A stretch of DNA of 64,000 nt from SIG607 sp045592625 (lineage in GTDB: Bacteria > Bacillota > Clostridia > Oscillospirales > Acutalibacteraceae), in the NCBI GenBank assembly GCA_045592625.1, contig JAZNVC010000012.1:9110-73109 (forward strand), read 5' to 3'. The stretch's first letter is position 1, and every line of letters starts with the position of its first letter. Below, piece by piece: positions 57,959 through 64,000 of this stretch. The notes under the pieces are model-generated. The model was not told where the DNA came from. It made no database searches and worked only from the letters and a program-made list of their open reading frames with translations. A program made the translations under genes and the position numbers.

Positions 57959-57993
57959 TTGATTATTATATCAAAGTCTGCTATAATATTCAA
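57959..57993. promoter_or_regulatory. Fully overlapping divergent promoters for yfhO and yfbR
   Basis: Plus: TTGATT (57959-57964), 17 bp, TATAAT (57982-57987). Minus: TTGAAT (57988-57993), 17 bp, TATAAT (57965-57970). Each -10 abuts the other -35, so only one polymerase can be bound at a time. Confidence 0.8.
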
Positions 57994-58023
57994 TGCTAAA
58001 CTAAGAATTAAGGAAGAATATAA

Positions 58024-58596
58024 ATGAAAAGTAATTATTATGCCGTACTTTCCCGAATGAAAAATATTTATCGTTGGGGACTTATGAGAAACACGAGAAG
58101 AGAAAGTCTTAGCGAACATTCTTTTGAGGTGGCCGTTATCGCTCACGCTCTTGCAGTTATAAACAATGAAAGATTGGGCGGAGATATTGACCCTAATCTT
58201 TGTGCCGCAGCTGCTCTATTTCACGACACAAGTGAAATAATAACAGGCGATATGCCTACTCCCGTTAAATATCATAATCCCGAAATAAGAGATGCTTATA
58301 AAAAGGTTGAAAAAATAGCCGAAAACAAGCTTATTGATATGTTGCCTGAGGATATGCGTCCCACCTTTGCTTTGCTTTATGAACCTGAAGAAAAGGTGAA
58401 AAAAATTATAAAGGCGGCAGATAGGATTTCAGCCCTTATTAAATGTATAGAAGAAACCGAAATGGGTAATAAAGAGTTTAAAGAAGCCAAAAAGTCTATA
58501 GAAAAATCGGTAAAAGACCTTAAAATGCCTGAAGCAGATATTTTCATTAAGGACTTTATAGACGGCTTCTCATTAACCCTTGATGAACAAAACTAA
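58024..58596 (+). CDS. yfbR: HD-domain 5'-deoxynucleotidase (YfbR-like)
   Basis: 190 residues. The HD-type metal ligands are SEHSFEVAVIAHAL at about 30-43 (H), ALFHDTSEIITGDMPTPVKY at about 65-84 (HD and the YfbR-specific TGDxPTPVK), and KAADRISALIKC at about 121-132 (D). Hydrolyses dNMPs to deoxynucleosides. AAGGAAGAATATAA precedes the ATG. Single gene. Confidence 0.93.
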   Translation: MKSNYYAVLSRMKNIYRWGLMRNTRRESLSEHSFEVAVIAHALAVINNERLGGDIDPNLCAAAALFHDTSEIITGDMPTPVKYHNPEIRDAYKKVEKIAENKLIDMLPEDMRPTFALLYEPEEKVKKIIKAADRISALIKCIEETEMGNKEFKEAKKSIEKSVKDLKMPEADIFIKDFIDGFSLTLDEQN

Positions 58597-58606
58597 AAGA
58601 TAGCAT

Positions 58607-58646
58607 AAAACGAGGCTCACTTTTTTGTGAGCCTCGTTTTGTGTTT
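58607..58646. terminator. Terminator between yfbR and the rnf operon
   Basis: A 14-bp perfect stem AAAACGAGGCTCAC/GTGAGCCTCGTTTT (58607-58620 / 58627-58640) with T-rich sequence after it, between convergent units. Confidence 0.88.
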
Positions 58647-58658
58647 TATGAAGTTGTT

Positions 58659-59435
58659 TTATTTAATACAGCCTTTTGGGCAGGCGTCTTTACATTTTCC
58701 GCAAGCGGTACATTTTAAGGGGTCAATTTTAGCTAAAAAGTTTTCAACCTTTACAGCGTCAAATTCACAAACCTTAACACATTTTGTACAGCCTATACAA
58801 CTGGATTCGCAAACCTTCATAGCTTTTGCACCTTTGTCGGTATTACTGCAAAGAACCTTGAGGGAATTGTTAATTGGAACAATGGAAATGAGCTTTTTGG
58901 GACAGGCATTAACACATTTTCCGCAAGCCTTACACATAGCAGAGTTTATTCTTGCAAGGCCGTCAATAACGGTAATACCGTTTTCATTACATACCTTTGC
59001 ACAGTCTCCAAGACCGAGACAGCCGAAATTGCACTCCAACTGTCCGCCGTAAAGGGAAGCAGCGGCGGCACAGCTTTGAACACCGCTATAATTAAATTGC
59101 ACTTTTGCTTTATTGCAATCTCCCTGACAGGCGATAAAAGCGGTTTTAGGTTCAACATTAATTTCAATGCCCAAAACCTTTGAAAGTGCTGTGGCTGTAT
59201 CGCTGCCTCCGGGGATACAAAGATTAGGTTCGACATCGCCGTTTTTAACTGCACTTGCATAATCGTCACATCCCGTATATCCGCAAGCACCACAATTAGC
59301 ACCAGGAAGGGCTTCACGTATGGCTTCAAATTTTTCATCGGGTGGATCGGAAAGATATTTACTTGCAAGGGAGAGTCCAAGTCCTGCAATAAGACCTATT
59401 GCAGCAACAATAATAACAGGAATAAGTATATGCAT
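58659..59435 (-). CDS. rnfB: Rnf complex subunit RnfB (ferredoxin-oxidising Fe-S subunit)
   Basis: 258 residues. One N-terminal membrane helix (about 3-25) is followed by the RnfB 4Fe-4S domain with GANCGACGYTGCDDYA at about 47-62. Then come ferredoxin-like clusters: CNFGCLGLGDCAKVC, CKACGKCVNACP, CIGCTKCVKVC and CTACGKCKDACP. The ATG at 59435 has GGGAGG 7 bases upstream. It accepts electrons from reduced ferredoxin. Last gene of rnfCDGEAB, as in other Clostridia. Confidence 0.96.
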   Translation of the reverse strand: MHILIPVIIVAAIGLIAGLGLSLASKYLSDPPDEKFEAIREALPGANCGACGYTGCDDYASAVKNGDVEPNLCIPGGSDTATALSKVLGIEINVEPKTAFIACQGDCNKAKVQFNYSGVQSCAAAASLYGGQLECNFGCLGLGDCAKVCNENGITVIDGLARINSAMCKACGKCVNACPKKLISIVPINNSLKVLCSNTDKGAKAMKVCESSCIGCTKCVKVCEFDAVKVENFLAKIDPLKCTACGKCKDACPKGCIK

Positions 59436-59448
59436 ATCAGTACCTCCC

Positions 59449-60021
59449 TTAAATACTTGAGAATCCCATAAATGAAAGGGAAACAAGTGCGGCTGCTATA
59501 AGTGTAATGGGAAGTCCCTGCAAAGATTTAGGGATTTTAGAGGACTCGAGTCGTACTCTGACTCCTGAGAAGATAAACATTGCAAGGGTGAAACCAAGTC
59601 CTGCACCAAGAGCGTTGAAGATAGACTGAACGAAGTTATAACTTTCAGTGAAGTTAAGGATGGTAATACCAAGTACTGCACAGTTGGTAGTAATAAGAGA
59701 TAAGTAGATACCGAAGGAACTATACAGTGATTTTAAAAATTTCTTTATTATTATTTCAAGAAGCTGAACCAATGCAGCAATAATAAGAATAAATACAATT
59801 GTTTGCAGATAGGCGTAATTTTCTTCTAAAAGAAAATGATAAATCGGCCAGGTAACTGCGGTAGCCAGTACCATAACAAGTGTAACTGCGCCACCCATAC
59901 TAACGGCAGTACCAACCTTTTTGGAAACACCTAAAAACGGACAAATTCCAAGGAATTTTGAAAGCACCATATTATCGGTAAAAATACCGGCAAGTATAAT
60001 AGAAACGATAGAACTAACCAT
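59449..60021 (-). CDS. rnfA: Rnf complex membrane subunit RnfA
   Basis: 190 residues, six helices, beginning IVSIILAGIFTDNMVLSKFLGICPFLGVS; the Cys in GICPFLG and the later TTNCAVLGI (about 108-116) hold the intramembrane 2Fe-2S cluster shared with RnfE. ATG at 60021 with GGAGG upstream, overlapping the rnfE stop by 8 bases. Confidence 0.95.
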   Translation of the reverse strand: MVSSIVSIILAGIFTDNMVLSKFLGICPFLGVSKKVGTAVSMGGAVTLVMVLATAVTWPIYHFLLEENYAYLQTIVFILIIAALVQLLEIIIKKFLKSLYSSFGIYLSLITTNCAVLGITILNFTESYNFVQSIFNALGAGLGFTLAMFIFSGVRVRLESSKIPKSLQGLPITLIAAALVSLSFMGFSSI

Positions 60022-60736
60022 TAGATTTTTCCTCCGTTTCATTTAATTTTTCGCAACCTTTGTCGCACATATCCTTTGCAGGACAGCCGTCACAGCCTAA
60101 ACTGTTAACAGGCTCTTTGCCTTTCTTCTGGGCGATTTTATTGGATAATGCAATAAGCAAACCAAAAACGAAGAAACCACCGGGAGGGAGAATGAATATA
60201 AGCATAGGCTCAATTCCAAGTCCACTGGTAAGAGGTATAACTGCATTTTCGCTGAGTGCAATTTGTCCCGTACCGATTATTTCTCTGATAAGTCCCATAA
60301 TGGAAAGGGTAACGGTAAAGCCTATTCCCATTCCCAGTCCGTCCAGCATACTTGGAAATACGCTGTTTTTACTTGCGAACATTTCAGCTCTGGCAAGAAT
60401 AATACAGTTAACAACTATAAGGGGAAGAAATATACCGAGAGAAGCATCAATAGCGGGAGCGTATGCTTTAACGAGAAGCTGAACTATACTAACAAAACCT
60501 GCAATAATTGTTATAAATGCAGGAATTCTTACCTTTTGGGGAATTACGTTACGAAGCAGTGAAATAACAACATTAGAACAAACAAGAACCATTGTGGCAG
60601 CAGCACCCATACCAAGTCCGTTCATAAAAGAAGTGGTAACAGCAAGGGTGGGGCAGGTGCCGAGCACAAGTCTTAAAACGGGATTTTCGGTTATAATACC
60701 GTTGGTAAAATATGAAAGATTTTTATTTTTAGCCAT
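60014..60736 (-). CDS. rnfE: Rnf complex membrane subunit RnfE with Cys-rich tail
   Basis: 240 residues, six helices, homologous to RnfA: GIITENPVLRLVLGTCPTLAVT at about 13-34 and LIVVNCIILARAE at about 106-118. The C-terminal ~35 residues add a soluble CDGCPAKDMCDKGC segment not present in the textbook subunit and possibly metal-binding. Overlaps rnfA. Confidence 0.95.
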   Translation of the reverse strand: MAKNKNLSYFTNGIITENPVLRLVLGTCPTLAVTTSFMNGLGMGAAATMVLVCSNVVISLLRNVIPQKVRIPAFITIIAGFVSIVQLLVKAYAPAIDASLGIFLPLIVVNCIILARAEMFASKNSVFPSMLDGLGMGIGFTVTLSIMGLIREIIGTGQIALSENAVIPLTSGLGIEPMLIFILPPGGFFVFGLLIALSNKIAQKKGKEPVNSLGCDGCPAKDMCDKGCEKLNETEEKSNG

Positions 60737-61294
60737 TTATTTTACCTCCCCGAATTTTGTTTTTGCGTAGTCTACAAGAAGTACGGCTTCCTTAACGGCG
60801 TTTTTAGCCGCAGTTGAAGAAATGGTAGCACCTGTTACAGCAACGATTTTCTCATCCTTAAAATCAGCTTTTATGCCGGAGTATTGCCCGTAGTAGTCTT
60901 TTTTTGTAATGTTCATACCAAGACCGGGAGTTTCATCGGCAGCCGATAATATTTTTACGGCAGTAATAGTATTGGAGATGTCAACACCTACCATAACCTT
61001 AACCTCTCCGCCGTATCCTGACACTGAAGCGGTAGCAACATATCCTATAATTTCGCCGTCTTTCAGTGCGGCATAACATTCCTTTGAAGGACTGTCTGTG
61101 GGAATATTAAGGTTTTCGTATTTGTCGGCGGGAAGAACTACTGCCATAGCATCCTTTTGGGATTGCTCTTGAAGAGCGGCAATGCGGGGGGCAGTAATAT
61201 GGTTTGTTCCGGCAAGGGCAGCGGTAACGATTACACATATAAGAAATAGTATAAGTGTAGTAGCCCATACTTTATTAATATCTATCCTCTTCAT
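60737..61294 (-). CDS. rnfG: Rnf complex flavoprotein subunit RnfG
   Basis: 185 residues with one N-terminal helix (about 10-30) and a periplasm-side FMN-binding domain; VTGATISSTA at about 152-161 carries the Thr to which FMN is phosphoester-linked. The ATG at 61294 overlaps the rnfD TGA as ATGA, which decides the start over a Met at 61312. Confidence 0.95.
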   Translation of the reverse strand: MKRIDINKVWATTLILFLICVIVTAALAGTNHITAPRIAALQEQSQKDAMAVVLPADKYENLNIPTDSPSKECYAALKDGEIIGYVATASVSGYGGEVKVMVGVDISNTITAVKILSAADETPGLGMNITKKDYYGQYSGIKADFKDEKIVAVTGATISSTAAKNAVKEAVLLVDYAKTKFGEVK

Positions 61295-62226
61295 TTCTTC
61301 TTTGCCTCCCATCCAAAAGGTTTGCGAACGGTAAGCTTATCAATATGAGGAACCAAAAGATTCATAAAGATAATTGCAAAGGAGACACCTTCCACGGCAG
61401 AGCCTGAACGGATAATAGCAGTTAAAAGACCGCAACCAATACCAAAAATTATTTGACCGAGGGATGTTGTGGGACTTGTAACATAGTCGGTTGCCATAAA
61501 TATAGCACCTAAGAACACACCGCCCGAAAGAATAGCATAAACGGCTGCATTAAAATCACCCTTTGTAAAGCAGAAGGTGAAAATAGCTACGCTTAAAATA
61601 AAGGAAAGGGGAATGGTCGGTTTTATAACCTTTCTTATAAAGAGATAAATGCCGCCGATTAAAAGAAGTACTGCTGAGGTTTCGCCTATACTTCCGCCGT
61701 GGAGACCGAAAAGAAGTTCCTTAATACTAAAGTGACCTGCATTTTCGGCAAGGGGGGTTGCACTTGATACGGCATCTACACCATACTGAAAAGGAGCAAC
61801 GTAGGTGGTCATATGTACGGGGAAGGATATAAGAAGAATAATTCTTGCAGCAATAGCAGGGTTTACAAAGTTGTGACCCAGTCCGCCGAACATTTGCTTA
61901 ACAACCACAATAGCGGCAAAACAGCCGATAACTGCCATCCATATTGGGAAACGGGAAGGTAGGTTAAGGGCAATAAGCAGTCCTGTAACAACGGCACTTA
62001 AATCTTTTATTGAGCCTTCGTTTTTGAATAATTTTGCAAATAAAAATTCAAAAATTAAGCAAGAGGCAATGCAAACAGCAACAAGTAAAGCCGCACGATA
62101 ACCGAATAAAGCAATGCCGAAAACGGTTGCGGGTAAAAGAGCAATAATAACGTCAAGCATAATGCCGGAGGTTGTTTCGCTGTTTTTGATATGGGGAGAA
62201 GAACTTACGTTTAATTTAGTACTCAT
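61291..62226 (-). CDS. rnfD: Rnf complex membrane flavoprotein subunit RnfD
   Basis: 311 residues, about nine or ten helices. NFVNPAIAARIILLISFP lies at about 115-132. VDAVSSATPLAE at about 147-158 holds the covalent FMN Thr, and FMATDYVTSPTTSLGQIIFG follows. GGAGG precedes the ATG at 62226, which overlaps the rnfC stop. Forms part of the ion channel. Confidence 0.95.
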   Translation of the reverse strand: MSTKLNVSSSPHIKNSETTSGIMLDVIIALLPATVFGIALFGYRAALLVAVCIASCLIFEFLFAKLFKNEGSIKDLSAVVTGLLIALNLPSRFPIWMAVIGCFAAIVVVKQMFGGLGHNFVNPAIAARIILLISFPVHMTTYVAPFQYGVDAVSSATPLAENAGHFSIKELLFGLHGGSIGETSAVLLLIGGIYLFIRKVIKPTIPLSFILSVAIFTFCFTKGDFNAAVYAILSGGVFLGAIFMATDYVTSPTTSLGQIIFGIGCGLLTAIIRSGSAVEGVSFAIIFMNLLVPHIDKLTVRKPFGWEAKKK

Positions 62227-63557
62227 CCGTTTAACCTCCTTATTTCTTTTTTTGCAATTCTCATAATCTGAGCCAGCGGACGCTTTGCGGGGCAATTAAA
62301 GGCACAGCTTCCGCATTCCATACAGTAGTCAGCATAAAGTGACTTTAATTTTTCGGGAGTGCCTGATAAAATGGTTTGCTCAATACTTGCAGGATTAAGC
62401 TTCATAGGACAGCCCGATGCACATTTTCCGCAATGAATGCAGGGAGTGGTAGGCGGAATGCTGTCTTCATAAAAGGCAAGAACTGCATTGTTGGTTTTTC
62501 CTATAACGTAATCGGTGTTTGGTATGGAGGTTCCCATCATAGGACCGCCCATAATAATTCTTGTTGCACCGTCGTCTTTAAGTCCGCAATATGCAAGAAC
62601 TTCGCTGACAGGTGTACCGATAGGAACTATTACGTTTTTCGGATTTTCAATAGCATTTCCGTCAATAGTCAGTCTGCGTGTAACAAGTGGCATACCTGTT
62701 TTTATAAATCTATAGAGTGCGGCAACCGACGAAACGTTCATTACAATACAACCAACGTCACTTGGCAGTTTGCCCATAGGAACAATTCGTTTAAGAGCAG
62801 AATAAATTATAACCTTTTCAGCACCCTGAGGATATTTTGTGGTAAGTGCCATAAGCTTTACGGCGTCGAGAACGTCTCTAAAGTCGGTAGCTATGGAATA
62901 AAGTCTTTTGATGGCTTCGGGCTTGTTGCTTTCAATAGCAATAATTACCTTTTCAATTCCTAACAGCTCCTTAATAAGATAAACGCCTTCAAGAATATCG
63001 CCGCTTTCTTCAATACAGCATCTGTCATCGGCGGTAATGAAAGGTTCGCATTCGGCGGCATTTATTATAAGGGTATCAATTTTTACGCCTTCCTTAACGT
63101 TAAATTTAATGTGTGTAGGAAAGCCTGCACCGCCAAGACCTACAAGACCGCTTGCACGAGTGGCGGCAATAAAATCTTCTTTGGAATTTATGACCGGAGG
63201 TTTAAGATTAGGGTCGGGAGTCATATTAGAGTCGGAAAGAATAAATACTGCATCAACCATACTGCCGTCAGGCATAGGTATGGCTTCAATCTTTTCTACA
63301 GTTCCCGAAATGCTCGAATGAATAGGAGCACTTACAGGATGGTCAGAGTCACCGATAACGGTTCCGACATAAACTGTGTCACCTTTTTTGACCGTAGGAG
63401 CACAGGGTGCACCAATGTGCTGACGAAGGGGAATAATAACCCGTTCGGGCGAAGGGAAAACTTCAGAAGCAGACTCCGAAGTGTTTTTGTGGTGTGGAAG
63501 ATATGTTCCACCGCGTAAATTTCCCGCAGGGGAAAGAATGCGTTCTTTTTTATCCAA
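62223..63557 (-). CDS. rnfC: Rnf complex NADH-binding subunit RnfC
   Basis: 444 residues. The Gly-rich FMN/NADH part holds SGLVGLGGAGFPTHIK at about 138-153 and NAAECEPFITADD. Two 4Fe-4S motifs are CIHCGKCASGCPMKL at about 370 and CMECGSCAFNCPAKRP at about 409. TTG at 63557 is the start, with GGGAGG 7 bases upstream; upstream ATGs lie in promoter sequence. It transfers electrons between the complex and NAD+. Confidence 0.95.
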   Translation of the reverse strand: MDKKERILSPAGNLRGGTYLPHHKNTSESASEVFPSPERVIIPLRQHIGAPCAPTVKKGDTVYVGTVIGDSDHPVSAPIHSSISGTVEKIEAIPMPDGSMVDAVFILSDSNMTPDPNLKPPVINSKEDFIAATRASGLVGLGGAGFPTHIKFNVKEGVKIDTLIINAAECEPFITADDRCCIEESGDILEGVYLIKELLGIEKVIIAIESNKPEAIKRLYSIATDFRDVLDAVKLMALTTKYPQGAEKVIIYSALKRIVPMGKLPSDVGCIVMNVSSVAALYRFIKTGMPLVTRRLTIDGNAIENPKNVIVPIGTPVSEVLAYCGLKDDGATRIIMGGPMMGTSIPNTDYVIGKTNNAVLAFYEDSIPPTTPCIHCGKCASGCPMKLNPASIEQTILSGTPEKLKSLYADYCMECGSCAFNCPAKRPLAQIMRIAKKEIRRLNG

Positions 63558-63609
63558 GAAAAAACCTCCCAAATCAAATGAATAATATGCTAAAAAAATA
63601 ATATAGTAT

Positions 63610-63638
63610 ATTATAGAACAAAAATATGTAAAGAGCAA
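63610..63638 (-). promoter_or_regulatory. Promoter of the rnf operon
   Basis: On the minus strand TTGCTC (63633-63638) and TATAAT (63610-63615) are 17 bp apart; an alternative TTTACA/TATACT pair overlaps it. Confidence 0.65.
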
Positions 63639-63686
63639 GGAATGATATTTTTTTGACAATCATTTTTTTATTTTTTAAAAAAACAC

Positions 63687-63714
63687 TTGCAATATGAGAA
63701 AAATGTGTTATAAT
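63687..63714 (+). promoter_or_regulatory. Promoter of tRNA-fMet
   Basis: TTGCAA (63687-63692), 16-bp spacer, TATAAT (63709-63714). Confidence 0.78.
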
Positions 63715-63745
63715 GATTAGGCAAACAAGGTTTGCACCTATATAT

Positions 63746-63821
<76 letters not shown>

Positions 63822-63826
63822 AAACG

Positions 63827-63856
63827 AAAGACACCCAATAGGGTGTCTTTTTCGTT
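63827..63856 (+). terminator. Terminator of tRNA-fMet
   Basis: A 10-bp stem AAAGACACCC/GGGTGTCTTT (63827-63836 / 63841-63850), nested in a longer CCAAAACGAAA/TTTCGTTTTGG repeat. Confidence 0.88.
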
Positions 63857-63889
63857 TTGGCTATGAAACTTGGGTTAAATCGAAGATTT

Positions 63890-64000
63890 TAGGTTGAGAC
63901 CGACGAGCGTGGCTCGTTGGGTGAGGTTGCGAGCGCTCGCAGTGCGAGATACAGCGAGCAAAACGAAGTGCCGCGGTCGAAAGTTGCCCGTGCTCCAAGC
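63890..64000. other. GC-rich palindromic sequence after tRNA-fMet, running off the window
   Basis: The last ~110 bases are markedly richer in G+C than the surrounding DNA. They contain the hairpin ACGAGC-gtg-GCTCGT (63903-63917) and a perfect 12-bp palindrome GCGAGCGCTCGC (63929-63940). No gene or ribosome site is seen. It may be the start of an intergenic repeat or of an element inserted 3' of the tRNA. Confidence 0.4.

Overview
The window reads as a chromosomal segment of a low-GC, anaerobic, endospore-forming member of the Clostridia, most likely an Oscillospirales (Ruminococcaceae-like) gut lineage. The support is: the spore genes gpr and spoIIP; the six-gene Rnf complex; an FprA flavodiiron protein paired with rubredoxin; a Re-type citrate synthase beside aconitase; two secreted proteins ending in type I dockerins; sigma-A promoters of standard spacing; and strong GGAGG ribosome binding sites. 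The taxonomic placement is inference; no rRNA is present.

Layout. Bases 1-800 hold the tail of a large serine recombinase, probably the edge of a mobile element. Bases 785-4166 (minus) hold a CsoR repressor with a small Cys-rich protein, a membrane-anchored XRE regulator and a glycoside-hydrolase-like protein. Bases 4336-9007 (plus) hold an amidase and then a Re-citrate synthase/GntR/aconitase operon for 2-oxoglutarate supply. Bases 9152-12308 hold two tandem secreted transglutaminase-like dockerin proteins. Bases 12421-16502 hold rpmB, tRNA-Arg, a hairpin repeat, a Nudix hydrolase, fprA-rubredoxin, a phosphoesterase and a Dabb protein. Bases 16677-18899 hold a CofE-like ligase and a GATase-less guaA interrupted by an in-frame TGA. 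Bases 19108-21048 hold MarR, DegV and XRE genes; the MarR gene has two clear operators. Bases 21225-23565 hold a GT8/acyltransferase/CrtO-like cluster. Bases 23639-31280 hold a YczE protein, a radical SAM protein, a PadR-DUF1700-DUF4097 operon, a GH3 enzyme, and a DUF1538 transporter with a tandem PII-like protein.

The right half is mostly housekeeping. It has an asparagine synthetase homologue lacking its glutaminase start, an amidohydrolase, an Fe-alcohol dehydrogenase, rplM-rpsI, an NSS transporter, a 3D-domain wall protein, a structured RNA that is probably 6S RNA, DUF1292, HAD, MFS and dCMP deaminase genes, MATE-thrC-thrB, an orphan zinc-binding lipoprotein, spoIIP-gpr, rpsT, the rpmH-rnpA-yidD-yidC-jag cluster, a TPP-riboswitch-controlled thiT, yfhO, yfbR, the rnfCDGEAB operon and an initiator tRNA.

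The genes fit a fermentative redox economy: Rnf couples ferredoxin to NAD with ion pumping, FprA/rubredoxin removes O2 or NO, and the partial TCA branch feeds glutamate. I did not find a clearly new multi-gene system. The observations most worth checking are the TGA in guaA, the shortened AsnB, the ncRNA at 39963-40148, the unexplained three-way-junction element at 35167-35269, the hairpin array after tRNA-Arg, and the paired transglutaminase-dockerin genes.
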